Shown: positions 31,729 to 41,204, numbered from the stretch's first letter. The stretch: DNA of 64,000 nucleotides from Pseudomonadota bacterium (GCA_018261615.1 JAGTSE010000011.1:1-64000); one strand, 5' to 3'. A program made the numbers and translations. Notes: generated by a model not told the origin, from the sequence alone.

Positions 31729-31756
31729 AAAAGCAAAAGGGCTGCGTCAGCAGCCC
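31729..31756 (-). terminator. Terminator between recA and recX
   Basis: GGGCTGC, a four-base loop and GCAGCCC followed on the minus strand by TTTTGCTTTTTT. Partial read-through gives low recX expression in E. coli. Confidence 0.85.
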
Positions 31757-31775
31757 TCGATTGCGGTTCAGATTA

Positions 31776-32870
<1,095 letters not shown>

Positions 32871-32906
32871 TTACGCCCCGCGGTGAATTACTGTTCTGTT
32901 GTCGCA

Positions 32907-32934
32907 ATTATACTGTATGGTCATACAGTATCAA
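32907..32934 (-). promoter_or_regulatory. recA promoter with embedded LexA box
   Basis: On the minus strand TTGATA (-35), 16 bases and TATAAT (-10). The spacer overlaps a near-perfect SOS box, TACTGTATGGTCATACAGTA at 32911-32930. The -35 overlaps the stop codon of pncC. Confidence 0.95.
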
Positions 32935-33428
32935 GTCTTTTGTAGAAAATGTTGCCAGAGGGTTTGCAGCGCATAGGCCGTTGCCTGCCTGCGCACCGAT
33001 TCGCGGTCGCCAGCAAAGCATTCGCGCCGCGTGATCCCTTCCCCGCTGACGCTGGCAATGCCAAACCAGACGGTGCCGACCGGCTTCTCCTCACTGCCCC
33101 CGTCCGGCCCGGCGATGCCGCTGATCGAAATAGCATAATCGGCACGCGCGGCTTTCAGAGCGCCAATCGCCATTTCCACCACCACCGGCTCACTTACCGC
33201 GCCGTGCACATGCAGCGTGTCGGGCTGCACGCCAATCATTTGCGCTTTTGCTTCATTACTGTAGGTAACAAACCCACGTTCAAACCAGGCGGAACTGCCG
33301 GCAATGTCGGTGATAACCTTTGCAACCCAGCCGCCAGTACAGGATTCTGCGGTCGTTAGCGTTGCACCGCGCGCTTTTAACGCCAGCCCGATATGCTCGC
33401 TCAGTTGCATTAATTCAGTGTCCGTCAT
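32931..33428 (-). CDS. pncC: Nicotinamide-nucleotide amidase PncC
   Basis: A 165-residue CinA C-terminal-type deamidase that converts NMN to nicotinate mononucleotide in the pyridine nucleotide cycle. The start at 33428 (MTDTELMQL) matches the E. coli PncC length; the longer frame is leader. Conserved blocks are TTAESCTGGWVAKVITD and ISISGIAGPDGGSEEKPVGTVW. recA follows directly. Upstream, where mltB lies in E. coli, there is a roughly 9.5-kb block of other genes. Confidence 0.95.
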   Translation of the reverse strand: MTDTELMQLSEHIGLALKARGATLTTAESCTGGWVAKVITDIAGSSAWFERGFVTYSNEAKAQMIGVQPDTLHVHGAVSEPVVVEMAIGALKAARADYAISISGIAGPDGGSEEKPVGTVWFGIASVSGEGITRRECFAGDRESVRRQATAYALQTLWQHFLQKT

Positions 33429-33580
33429 GATGGCTCCCGTGCGCAAAAAATCGTGGCGGAAAAGATACCACTTTCCGGGCAAATGTGGGGATGGGTTAAT
33501 GAATTTACGAGGAGGCTTCCGAAAAAAGCGCGGTAGAGAAAATGGCGGCACGAAGCACAGGCCCGGCCGCCAGGCAGTTC

Positions 33581-33609
33581 GCCGGATGGTGGTTGCCCCA
33601 CCTATCCGG
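33581..33609. repeat. REP-like palindrome
   Basis: GCCGGATGGTGG and CCACCTATCCGG form an imperfect stem of REP type (one bulged base), ten bases beyond the metal-binding protein gene stop. It may act as that operon's 3' end. Confidence 0.6.
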
Positions 33610-33618
33610 TTACAGGGG

Positions 33619-34500
33619 TTATTTCATGCTGTTCGCGATGGTGTCAACGTTATGGCGAAACGCTTTCTGATAGGTATCCGCCACACCGCCTTTCGCGCTT
33701 AGCGCTTCCGGATAGAGTTCACCGCCCGGCTGCGCGCCGGTCGCACTGGCAATCTGTTTTACCAGACGCGGATCGAGCTGGTTCTCCATAAACCAGACGT
33801 GAACGCCATCGGCTTTGATTTGCTTAATCAGCGAGGCCACCTGTGCAGCACTGGCTTCGCTCTCCGAGGAGATCCCCTGCGGCGCCATAAACTCAACGTT
33901 GTAGGCACGGGCGAAATAGCCGAAGGCATCATGGCTGGTCAGTACTTTGCGTTTCGCCTGCGGGATAGCGCTGAAGCGCTCTTTCGCCCAGCTATCCATT
34001 TGTTTTAACTCGGCGATATAGCGCTGGCCGGAAGCATTGAGCGCGGCTTCATCTGCCGGATCGGCTTTCACCAGTGCGGCCAGAATATTTTGTGCATACA
34101 GCGCGCCGTTGGCGGCGCTGTTCCAGGCGTGGGGATCGGTCACGGTTTTACCATCCTCTTCCAGCGTATGTGTGGATACGCCGGTTGAAGCCACGACCAG
34201 TTGGCCTTTAAAACCAGAGGCCTTCACCAACCTGTCGAGCCAGCCTTCCAGCCCTAAACCATTAACCACCACCACATCGGCTTTATTCAGCAACGCGCTG
34301 TCTTTCGCCGAGGGTTCAAAGGTGTGCGGATCGCCATCCGGCCCGACCAACGACGTCACCTTTACATGCTCACCGCCCACTTCTTGTGTAATGTCGCCCA
34401 GAATCGAAAAACTGGTGACCACATTTAACGTTTTTGCCATCGCGCCCTGCGCCATCAAGCCCAGCGCGAGCGCCAGCATCACCCCTGTACGTTTCATCAT
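33619..34500 (-). CDS. Metal ABC transporter substrate-binding protein (zinc type)
   Basis: A 293-residue cluster A-I (ZnuA/PsaA family) periplasmic binding protein with a signal peptide ending near AMA-KTLNVV (residue 22). Predicted metal ligands are His59 (GDPHTFEP), His124 (TDPHAW), His190 (SHDAFGYF) and an acidic residue near 265 (LYPEAL). Histidine at the third position is typical of zinc binders, whereas manganese binders such as PsaA or SitA have glutamate. The His-rich loop of ZnuA is absent. It is the last gene of a four-gene operon with a Zur-like site. Zinc specificity is inferred. Confidence 0.88.
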   Translation of the reverse strand: MMKRTGVMLALALGLMAQGAMAKTLNVVTSFSILGDITQEVGGEHVKVTSLVGPDGDPHTFEPSAKDSALLNKADVVVVNGLGLEGWLDRLVKASGFKGQLVVASTGVSTHTLEEDGKTVTDPHAWNSAANGALYAQNILAALVKADPADEAALNASGQRYIAELKQMDSWAKERFSAIPQAKRKVLTSHDAFGYFARAYNVEFMAPQGISSESEASAAQVASLIKQIKADGVHVWFMENQLDPRLVKQIASATGAQPGGELYPEALSAKGGVADTYQKAFRHNVDTIANSMK

Positions 34501-34509
34501 TTCCCCTTG

Positions 34510-35373
34510 CTACGTTAAAAGCGCGCGCAGGCTTTGAGCCAGCCCGCTACGCGTGCCAAATAAAATGGAAAAAAAGAACATTGCGCTGGCGGTCAGAACG
34601 ATGGCTGGGCCAGCCGGCAGGCCCGCCATCCATGAGAAACTTAAGCCTAACCAGGCGCAGAGCGCGCCGGTCACCGCCGCCAACAGCAGCAGCGCCGGTA
34701 GCGTGCGCACCCAACAGCGCGCCGCCACTGCGGGCAACATCATGACCCCCACCGCCATCAACGTGCCGAGAACCTGAAACCCGGCCACCAGGTTTAATAC
34801 CAGCAACGCCAGAAACAGCCCATGTAGCAACCCCGGCAAGCGGGATGCATTCACCTGCAAAAACGCACTGTCGAACGCTTCGCTGACCAGCCCGCGATAA
34901 CCCACCGCCAGCACGATCAGCGTCAGGCTGGCGACACCTGCGACAAACAGCGCCGCATCACTATCCACTGCCAGAATCGAACCAAACAGCAGGTGCAACA
35001 GATCGACGTTTGAGCCACGTAACGACACCAGCGTGACACCCAGCGCCAGTGAACCGAGATAAAAACCGGCAAAGCTGGCGTCCTCTTTCAGCGGCGTGCG
35101 ACGACTGACCCAGCCAGCAACCAGCGCCACGGTGATGCCCGCAATGAAGCCACCAATACTCATCGCCAGCAGCGACATACCGTTCAGTAAGTAGCCAACT
35201 GCCACACCCGGCAGAATGGCGTGTGAAAGCGCATCGCCCATCAAGCTCATACGACGCAGCAGCAAAAAGACGCCCAGCGCCGTGGTACTAACCGAAAGCG
35301 CCAGGCAAACCACCAGCGCGCGGCGCATAAAACCAAATTCAATAAACGGCTGGAAAAAGAGATGCCAAATCAT
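34510..35373 (-). CDS. Metal ABC transporter permease
   Basis: A 287-residue integral membrane protein of the ABC-3 (ZnuB/SitC) family with about eight hydrophobic segments. The typical block RRMSLMGDALSHAILPGVAVGY is near residues 40-60, and the EAA-like contact sequence is around YRGLVSEAFDSAFLQ. The start at 35373 overlaps the ATPase stop as ATGA, so the two are translationally coupled; the upstream frame to 35421 is read-through. It forms the membrane channel for the adjacent ATPase and binding protein. Confidence 0.9.
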   Translation of the reverse strand: MIWHLFFQPFIEFGFMRRALVVCLALSVSTTALGVFLLLRRMSLMGDALSHAILPGVAVGYLLNGMSLLAMSIGGFIAGITVALVAGWVSRRTPLKEDASFAGFYLGSLALGVTLVSLRGSNVDLLHLLFGSILAVDSDAALFVAGVASLTLIVLAVGYRGLVSEAFDSAFLQVNASRLPGLLHGLFLALLVLNLVAGFQVLGTLMAVGVMMLPAVAARCWVRTLPALLLLAAVTGALCAWLGLSFSWMAGLPAGPAIVLTASAMFFFSILFGTRSGLAQSLRALLT

Positions 35374-36044
35374 GCGCTGCACACCTCGTCCGTCCTCTGA
35401 GACTGGTCGGATGCACCCCACTGTGCGGCTTTTTCACCAAGGCGCAGTGTTTGTGGAAAGTAACGCGCCACGCGTTCACTATCATGCAGCACGGCCAGAA
35501 TGGTCTGCCCTTCGCGATGCATATCAACGATTTGTTCCATCAATATCTGCGAGGTAATTTCATCAATGCCGGTGAAGGGTTCATCCAGCATGACCAGCGG
35601 CGCGTTTTGTACCCAGACACGGGCAAATAACATGCGCTGGAATTGCCCCCCAGAGAGCGTATCAATGGTTTCACGCGCCATGGCTGTTAAGCCCACGCGT
35701 TCCAGCCCTTGCGCAACCCGCTTACGCGCATCACGATTCATACCGCGAAACAGAGAAATACGCGGCCAACAGCCCATGCAAACCACATCCTGAACGGTGA
35801 GCGGAAACTGCGATTCCAGCGCGTGACGCTGCGCCAGCCAGCCAATTGTCGGGCGTGACGGTTGCCAGTGCAGTACGCCGCTCACCGCAGGTAAAAATCC
35901 GGCCAGCGTTTTTAGCAATGTCGATTTGCCGCAGCCGTTAGCGCCGACAATAGCGGTCATACTTCCGCGCTCCAGCGTGCCGCAGAGCGCAGGGGTAATT
36001 GCCAGCCGGTCATATCCCGCCACTAAATGGTCAAGTTCAATCAT
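35370..36044 (-). CDS. Metal ABC transporter ATPase
   Basis: A 224-residue ATP-binding subunit. Walker A is GANGCGKST (about residues 34-42), the Q-loop is WLAQRHAL, the signature is LSGGQFQR, Walker B is LVMLDEPFTGID, and the switch histidine is in VLHDSERV. It resembles ZnuC-type ATPases. The ATG at 36044 overlaps the stop of the small upstream ORF (ATGA), and its own stop overlaps the permease start the same way. Confidence 0.92.
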   Translation of the reverse strand: MIELDHLVAGYDRLAITPALCGTLERGSMTAIVGANGCGKSTLLKTLAGFLPAVSGVLHWQPSRPTIGWLAQRHALESQFPLTVQDVVCMGCWPRISLFRGMNRDARKRVAQGLERVGLTAMARETIDTLSGGQFQRMLFARVWVQNAPLVMLDEPFTGIDEITSQILMEQIVDMHREGQTILAVLHDSERVARYFPQTLRLGEKAAQWGASDQSQRTDEVCSA

Positions 36045-36151
36045 GGCAACGTGACCGCCCAATCAGTCAGGAGCCAGAGCACCAGCAATAAAGCGACGGC
36101 CAGCAGCAACCGGGTCGCACCAGACAGAGAAAACAGAGTTACGGGGATCAT
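36041..36151 (-). CDS. 36-residue single-helix membrane protein leading the zinc operon
   Basis: A short ORF with ATG at 36149-36151 and a GAGGCG ribosome binding site. It encodes a basic N-terminus, then a leucine- and valine-rich helix (ATRLLLAVALLLVLWLLTDW) spanning most of its length. Its TGA overlaps the ATPase start by four bases, the same coupling seen between the next genes. That supports real translation. I do not recognise a family. It may be a transporter accessory peptide, or a leader whose translation controls the operon. Confidence 0.6.
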   Translation of the reverse strand: MIPVTLFSLSGATRLLLAVALLLVLWLLTDWAVTLP

Positions 36152-36168
36152 CGATACGCCTCAAATAC

Positions 36169-36181
36169 GTTATAACATAAC
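36169..36181 (-). promoter_or_regulatory. Candidate Zur box
   Basis: GTTATAACATAAC is a perfect inverted repeat (GTTAT-3-ATAAC) and matches the core of the enterobacterial Zur site (TGTTATANTATAACA) at 13 of 15 positions. It is 18 bp upstream of the first ORF of the metal ABC operon, where it would block the promoter in zinc-replete cells. Confidence 0.65.
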
Positions 36182-36262
36182 AATAAGCATTCTCAGCGAT
36201 GATGTAAATACAGTGGCGAAACGGGAGTGCATCGAAATGTTTCAGATTCCCCTCCCGCAGGC

Positions 36263-36295
36263 AGTCTCTTGATCAAATCTTCTGATCAAGAGACT
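36263..36295. repeat. Perfect 13-bp inverted repeat
   Basis: AGTCTCTTGATCA and TGATCAAGAGACT separated by seven bases, between the end of the sugar operon and the metal operon promoter. On the minus strand it would close the sugar operon transcript, but no T tract follows. It could be a terminator core or a regulator site. Confidence 0.55.
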
Positions 36296-36497
36296 TCGCA
36301 AAGTGATATCCTTCAACAATATTCTGAAGCCTGAACCAGCTGTGCAACATCACTACCCAGCACTTCGCCCCACTCCCCCAGCGGCTGCTTTCGCCAGGCA
36401 TCGGCGGTAAAAACGCAAACTCCGGCCGACACCCCCGGAACGTCTCGGCGATGGCATTAGCTTTATCAATGGCATAGTTAATCTGTGAACGTTTCAT
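36273..36497 (-). pseudogene. Broken last gene of the sugar operon, possibly a D-lyxose isomerase-like gene
   Basis: The ATG at 36497 overlaps the ROK kinase stop (ATGA), so a gene originally continued the operon. The N-terminus MKRSQINYAIDKANAIAET resembles D-lyxose/D-mannose isomerases. After about codon 32 the similarity continues in another frame (FTADAWRKQPLGEWGEVLG), then stops. The remaining frame is short, so both a frameshift and loss of the rest of the gene are indicated. The family assignment is tentative. Confidence 0.4.
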
Positions 36498-37411
36498 TCT
36501 GTTCTCCTGGTTCTAATGGCAAGCCAGGCAGCGCCGCGCATGCCGCTGCTGTCGCCGTGATGGGCTTTCACGATAGGGGTGGAGAAATGATCGGTAAAAA
36601 CGAAGTGGGCCACTTCGGTGTCCAGATTCGCGATAAGCAACGCCGCATTCGACAGCCCGCCACCAATCACAATCACGCCAGGGTCGAGCAGGTTCACCAC
36701 CGTCGCCAGCATGCGGGCAAGCTGCTGGCGAAACCGCGCCACCTGCTGCACAGCGTTGGGTTCACCCTGCTGTGCCAACGCCACAATCACGTCGACAGAC
36801 AGGTGTTGCCCACTCAGCCACTGGTAGCGTTCGCTCATCCCCGTTCCGGAGACAAACGACTCCACGCAGTTCTCTTTACCGCAGTAACAGCGCGCTGGCG
36901 GGCCGTCGTGCCGCTCACTGTAGCCCGGCAGAGTGATATGCCCGCACTCGGCGGCATTCCCCCACGCGCCAACAAACGGCTGGCGGTGAATGGCTATCCC
37001 GCCGCCGCAGCCGGTACCGAGCGTGATGCCAAACACCACAGCATGTTGCGCCCCCGCACCGTCGCAGGCTTCCGACAAGGCGAAACAGTTGCCGTCGTTT
37101 GCCATCACCACCGTCTGCCCCAGTAACTGCTGGAGATCCGTCTGCAACGCGCGACCATTAATCACCTGGATATTCGAGTTCTTAATCAACCCGCTTAGCG
37201 GCGAGACGCTGCCCGGCAGGGCAATCCCCATCATCATCGGCTGCTGCCTGTCATGGCGAATCTGATCGATAAAAGCGACCACCGATTCCACAAACTGCGG
37301 ATAGCTCGCTTTCTGCGTCGGGCAACGGTAACGGGCTATTTCCTGCCCCTGCTCGTCCATCACCACCGCCGCAATTTTCGTGCCGCCGATATCCAGCCCC
37401 AGGTAGTACAT
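36494..37411 (-). CDS. ROK-family sugar kinase
   Basis: A 305-residue ROK kinase. The ATP phosphate loop is LDIGGTKIAAVVMD (residues 5-18), followed by the catalytic region MANDGNCFALSEA. The zinc motif is GH..CYCGKENCVESFVSG, and the adenosine loop is IVIGGGLSNA. The family includes fructokinase Mak and N-acetylhexosamine kinases. It is followed by the overlapping broken isomerase-like gene and preceded by two aldolase genes. It may add the second phosphate to a PTS-imported sugar phosphate or phosphorylate a free sugar; this is inference from context. Confidence 0.88.
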   Translation of the reverse strand: MYYLGLDIGGTKIAAVVMDEQGQEIARYRCPTQKASYPQFVESVVAFIDQIRHDRQQPMMMGIALPGSVSPLSGLIKNSNIQVINGRALQTDLQQLLGQTVVMANDGNCFALSEACDGAGAQHAVVFGITLGTGCGGGIAIHRQPFVGAWGNAAECGHITLPGYSERHDGPPARCYCGKENCVESFVSGTGMSERYQWLSGQHLSVDVIVALAQQGEPNAVQQVARFRQQLARMLATVVNLLDPGVIVIGGGLSNAALLIANLDTEVAHFVFTDHFSTPIVKAHHGDSSGMRGAAWLAIRTRRTE

Positions 37412-37459
37412 ATCTCTTTCCTTATTGCGAAAGAGGCGGGCAAACCCGCCTCAATGGCC

Positions 37460-38320
37460 TTAGTAGAGTGACGCTTTCCCGGTTGATCCAAACAGCTTCA
37501 TTTTGTAGCGGATCACCTCGCGCGCGGCGTTGATCGCATCTGGATAGATCACGTTCGGATCCCACCAGGTTTCGCGGGCGAGGATCTCACGCACCTTCTG
37601 GAAGTAGGCGTATTTCATATCGCTGGAGATATTGATTTTGCCCACTCCCAGGGTCACCGATTCGGCGATTTCCGCATCCGGGTTGGCCGAACCGCCATGC
37701 AGCACCAGCGGAATGTCCAGACGACCGGCAATATCGCGCAGAATGTTCATTTGCAGCTTCGGCTGCATCCCTTTCGGGTAGATACCGTGCGCCGTACCGA
37801 TCGCCACCGCCAGAGTATCTGCCCCGGTGCGGGCAATAAAATCCTCTGCCTGTGCCGGGTCGGTATAGGTCACTTCCGACACGCCGCCTTCTACAGACGT
37901 GCCCGTCTGGCCGATAGTGCCCAGTTCCCCTTCCACCGAAACGCCCACCGCATGCGCCAGACGCACCACTTCTTTGGTCAGCGCCACGTTCTCTTCATAG
38001 GGTAGCAGCGAGCCATCGATCATCACCGAGGTGAACCCGCACTGGATTGCCCGCAGCACATGCTCGACCGATGCGCCGTGATCCAAGTGCAGGGTGAACG
38101 GCACCGGACTGCGCATGGTGATATCGCGGACATAGCCGAAAAAGCTATCCCCAACAAAATCATGTTCACTGGGGTGGATGGAAATAATCGCAGGCGTGTT
38201 GGTGGCTTCCGCTTCTTCCACCACCGCGCGGATAAAGCAGCTGTCCGCTACGTTGAACGCACCAATAGCGAAACCGTGTTGGCGGGTGGGTTTCAGTAAC
38301 TCTTTCATTGAAATTAACAT
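37460..38320 (-). CDS. Class II ketose-bisphosphate aldolase (first of two)
   Basis: A 286-residue zinc-dependent aldolase of the fructose/tagatose-bisphosphate family. The catalytic aspartate and zinc histidine are in LHLDHGAS, further zinc ligands are in VEGELGTIG and GTAHGIYPK, and the phosphate-binding loop is VLHGGSANP. It resembles GatY/KbaY and YdjI rather than FbaA. The order IIA-IIB-IIC-aldolase-aldolase-kinase suggests cleavage of a bisphosphorylated or 1-phosphorylated ketose to DHAP and an aldehyde. Confidence 0.9.
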   Translation of the reverse strand: MLISMKELLKPTRQHGFAIGAFNVADSCFIRAVVEEAEATNTPAIISIHPSEHDFVGDSFFGYVRDITMRSPVPFTLHLDHGASVEHVLRAIQCGFTSVMIDGSLLPYEENVALTKEVVRLAHAVGVSVEGELGTIGQTGTSVEGGVSEVTYTDPAQAEDFIARTGADTLAVAIGTAHGIYPKGMQPKLQMNILRDIAGRLDIPLVLHGGSANPDAEIAESVTLGVGKINISSDMKYAYFQKVREILARETWWDPNVIYPDAINAAREVIRYKMKLFGSTGKASLY

Positions 38321-38401
38321 GTTAATTCTCCAGTTTCAGGGTGTAGCAAGCCCTGCCGGTGCGTCGTTGCAGAGGCATAGAAGGCGTTACAGAGAAATGA
38401 A

Positions 38402-39253
38402 TCAGGCTTTGCCGATGGCGCCGCTGGCCTGCAGATACGGGATAATGGCTTCCTCGCTGGCCTGCTCCATGGCCATCAGCACATCCACCAGTTCGCGAGA
38501 ATTGTCATGACACAGGGTATGCAGCAGCGCGGCTTTCCCGGCTTCGAACACCGCCGCGCCGACGTTGATCTTGGCGACGCCAAAGGACGGACAGCGCTGC
38601 ATCTGGTCAAACGGGGTTCCGCTGCCGCCGTGCAATGCCAGGGGCACCGTCGATTTGCGGGCCACCTCTTCCAGGCGCTGAAAATCAATGGCGGGCGTGA
38701 TGCCGGGTGCGTACATGCCGTGCGCGGTTCCGACTGACACCGCCAGAAGGTCAATCCCGGTCTGCTGGATAAACGGCTCGACGTCGGCGGCCTGGGTCAT
38801 CAGATCCGCATTGGTGGCGTGGTCGTAGCGCGGCGCATCGGCAAGATGGCCTAACTCCCCTTCCACACACAGCCCGGCGCTGGCAGCCAGCTCAACCACC
38901 GCGCGGGTCTGACGGACGTTCTCTTCCAGCGGGAAGGCGGACGCATCAATCATCAGCCCGCTGAACCCGGCGCGAAACGCCTGGCGAATGCGCACCGGAT
39001 CTTTCCCGTGGTCCAGCGCCAGCGTGACCGGCACAGTGGCCTCCCCGGCCAGCGCTTTCACCACCGCCACGGCAACCGGTGGTGGGAAATGCGCCAGATG
39101 TCCCTGATACAGGTTCAGGATAATCGGCGCGCGGTGTTTCTCGGCAACCCGCATCGCCGCGCGAGCGCTTTCGAGGTTCATGCAGTTGATGGCCAGCAGC
39201 GCATAGTGTTCACGCCAGGCTTTGGTCACCATACTTTTCATGTCGGCAAACAT
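38402..39253 (-). CDS. Class II aldolase (second of two)
   Basis: A 283-residue paralogue of the next gene. Active-site blocks are LALDHGKDP, VEGELGHLA, SVGTAHGMYAPG and LHGGSGTP, so the zinc ligands are retained. It is more divergent: the N-terminus reads KSMVTKAWREHYALLAINCMN. Two tandem class II aldolases may have different substrates or form a hetero-oligomer. It starts 12 bp after the PTS IIC gene. Confidence 0.88.
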   Translation of the reverse strand: MFADMKSMVTKAWREHYALLAINCMNLESARAAMRVAEKHRAPIILNLYQGHLAHFPPPVAVAVVKALAGEATVPVTLALDHGKDPVRIRQAFRAGFSGLMIDASAFPLEENVRQTRAVVELAASAGLCVEGELGHLADAPRYDHATNADLMTQAADVEPFIQQTGIDLLAVSVGTAHGMYAPGITPAIDFQRLEEVARKSTVPLALHGGSGTPFDQMQRCPSFGVAKINVGAAVFEAGKAALLHTLCHDNSRELVDVLMAMEQASEEAIIPYLQASGAIGKA

Positions 39254-39264
39254 ACGGTCTCCGT

Positions 39265-40356
39265 TTATTCCAGGGTGAAGGTGATCTCTTCGTCTTTCAG
39301 TTTCTTATCGCTGAGCTCGTCAAACTCCTCGTCACGTTCGGTCACCGGTTTCTTCCACAGCGACAGCATCACGCCGCAGATAACCGTGCCGATCCCCAGC
39401 GCCAGGCAAAACAGCAGCGGATGGGTAAACAGCGGGACCACGAACATGCCACCGTGCGGCACCGGGCTTTCCACGCCCCACACCATGATCAGGCCACCCG
39501 CAATCGCCGAGGCCACCACACAGGAGCCGACCACGCGCAGCAGGTCACGCGCCGCAATCGGGATAACCCCTTCGGTAATCATGCAGATTCCCATCGGGAA
39601 GGCGGCTTTCAGCGCTTCGCGTTCGGCGCGGGTGTATTTGTGGCGTGTCAGCAGGAAAGAGAGGGTGATGCCGAACGGCGGAATAATAGAGCCGACAAAC
39701 TTCACCGCTTCCGGCCCGTACACACCGCTTACCAGCATGCCATCGGCAAACAGCGACATGGTTTTGTTCACCGGGCCGCCGAAGTCGAACGTCGCCATTG
39801 CACCGAGGATGGCCCCCATCAGGAAGCGTGAACCGCCCTGCATCGACTCCAGCATGTGGATCAGCGCTTCCTGCAGCCAGGCGATGGGCTGGCCGATCAG
39901 GGTCATCATCAGCAGGCCGCCGATAATAGTACTCAGCACCGGCAGCACCATGATGGGCATCAGACCCTGCATCGATTTCGGCAGGCGGATGTAGTGTTTA
40001 AGCAACAGAACGGTGTAGCCCACCAGGAAGCCGCCCAGCATCCCGCCGATAAACCCGGTATGAATCTGCCCACAGACAAAACCGACAATCAGGCCCGGTG
40101 CGAATCCGGGACGGTCAGCAATGGAGTACGCAATGGCGGCGCTGATCAAGGGGACAATCAACCCCATTCCCCAGCCACCAATCTGATTGAGCATCCACGG
40201 GATAGTGCCCGTTTTTTCTCCAACGTTTGTGCCGCCGAGTACCTGGCCGAGGGCAATACAAATACCCGCTGCCACAATTAACGGAATCATCCACGAGATG
40301 ACCGTCAAAAGATGTCTTTTTATTTCCTGCGAAACAGGAACTTTATTTTCACTCAT
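39265..40356 (-). CDS. PTS fructose-family IIC permease
   Basis: A 363-residue fructose-family (Fru) EIIC with about nine to ten hydrophobic segments. Recognisable blocks are GGWGMGLIVPLISAAIAYSIADRPGFAPGL and GFVCGQIHTGFIGGMLGGFLVG, where the GFIGG-type sequence is typical of fructose IIC. The sequence ITEGVIPIAARD lies near residue 255. It takes up a hexose-type sugar and passes it phosphate from the separate IIB protein. The actual sugar is not evident. Confidence 0.92.
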   Translation of the reverse strand: MSENKVPVSQEIKRHLLTVISWMIPLIVAAGICIALGQVLGGTNVGEKTGTIPWMLNQIGGWGMGLIVPLISAAIAYSIADRPGFAPGLIVGFVCGQIHTGFIGGMLGGFLVGYTVLLLKHYIRLPKSMQGLMPIMVLPVLSTIIGGLLMMTLIGQPIAWLQEALIHMLESMQGGSRFLMGAILGAMATFDFGGPVNKTMSLFADGMLVSGVYGPEAVKFVGSIIPPFGITLSFLLTRHKYTRAEREALKAAFPMGICMITEGVIPIAARDLLRVVGSCVVASAIAGGLIMVWGVESPVPHGGMFVVPLFTHPLLFCLALGIGTVICGVMLSLWKKPVTERDEEFDELSDKKLKDEEITFTLE

Positions 40357-40374
40357 GTGACCTCCAGATAAGGA

Positions 40375-40689
40375 TCACGCATTAGCTAATGATTTCTCGA
40401 CCTTTTCAAGAAACTGAACGGGTGATTTAATGACAATTTCGGTTTTAACTCGCACGATGCGTTTATTAATGAAGCGCTCTTCTCCTTTTATTTTGACATC
40501 GACCGCAAGAATAACGACGTCGGCTGCGGAAATATCTTCCGCCAGTAACTCATTTTCAGTACCGATAGTGCCCTGAGTTTCAACTTTAATATTATGCCCA
40601 AGCGCTTTCGCACCTTTAATTAACTTCTCGCGGGCAATATACGTATGTGCAATACCCGCCGTACAGGCAGCGACACAAACAATATTCAT
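40375..40689 (-). CDS. PTS fructose-family IIB protein
   Basis: A 104-residue EIIB. The phosphorylated cysteine is Cys9 in VAACTAGIAHTYIA, the fructose IIB signature. The ATG at 40689 gives this canonical beginning (MNIVCVAACTAG); the upstream frame to 40701 is unnecessary. It relays phosphate from IIA to the sugar bound by IIC. Confidence 0.92.
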   Translation of the reverse strand: MNIVCVAACTAGIAHTYIAREKLIKGAKALGHNIKVETQGTIGTENELLAEDISAADVVILAVDVKIKGEERFINKRIVRVKTEIVIKSPVQFLEKVEKSLANA

Positions 40690-40708
40690 AACATGCTCCA
40701 CTTTTTAT

Positions 40709-41179
40709 TTAGCAAACATCGGATTCAGCATATTGACTAAACAAGTCAATAATCTTTTGTGGACTGCTCTCTTCAAGTAATTGCTCGATGATCTCCTCAT
40801 CTGCCAGCGCACCCGCCACCTGAGATAACAGACGGATATGCGTGGTGTTTTGATCTTCAAGCCGTACAGCAAACAAAATAATGCAGCGCACGTTACTGCC
40901 ATCCAGAGTTTCCCAGGGAATATCGTGGCGTGTGCGTCCAATCGCCAGGGTGGTATTAACCACCGCTGAAGACTTACCATGGGGTATCGCGATATGATTT
41001 TCGAAGCCGGTCGACCCTTCTGACTCTCGTTGCCAGACATCCTGAATAAACGTTTCCCGGCAACTAATAGCGCCGTCTTTTTGCAAAAGATCGGTTAGCT
41101 CTTCAATCGCCTCCGTTTTAGTCGTGGCCTTCATATCTAAAATAACGCGATTCGTATTCAGGATTTTTGTTATGTCCAT
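40709..41179 (-). CDS. PTS fructose/mannitol-family IIA protein
   Basis: A 156-residue EIIA (PTS_IIA type 2). The phosphorylated histidine is His67 in HIAIPHGKS, preceded by EGSTGFEN, the usual context. It accepts phosphate from HPr. Its gene is the first PTS gene after the regulator, with the three PTS components encoded separately in the order IIA, IIB, IIC. Confidence 0.92.
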   Translation of the reverse strand: MDITKILNTNRVILDMKATTKTEAIEELTDLLQKDGAISCRETFIQDVWQRESEGSTGFENHIAIPHGKSSAVVNTTLAIGRTRHDIPWETLDGSNVRCIILFAVRLEDQNTTHIRLLSQVAGALADEEIIEQLLEESSPQKIIDLFSQYAESDVC

Positions 41180-41204
41180 TAAACATACCTCATGGATTCA
41201 GATA

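Noticed and set aside
32949..33359. 136-codon plus-strand frame opposite pncC
   Set aside because: It is the antisense shadow of a well-conserved gene with clear family motifs on the minus strand.
33581..33609. Possible attachment site of an integrated element at the start of the 33.6-43 kb block
   Set aside because: It is a REP-type palindrome and there is no integrase, no tRNA target and no matching direct repeat at the other edge.
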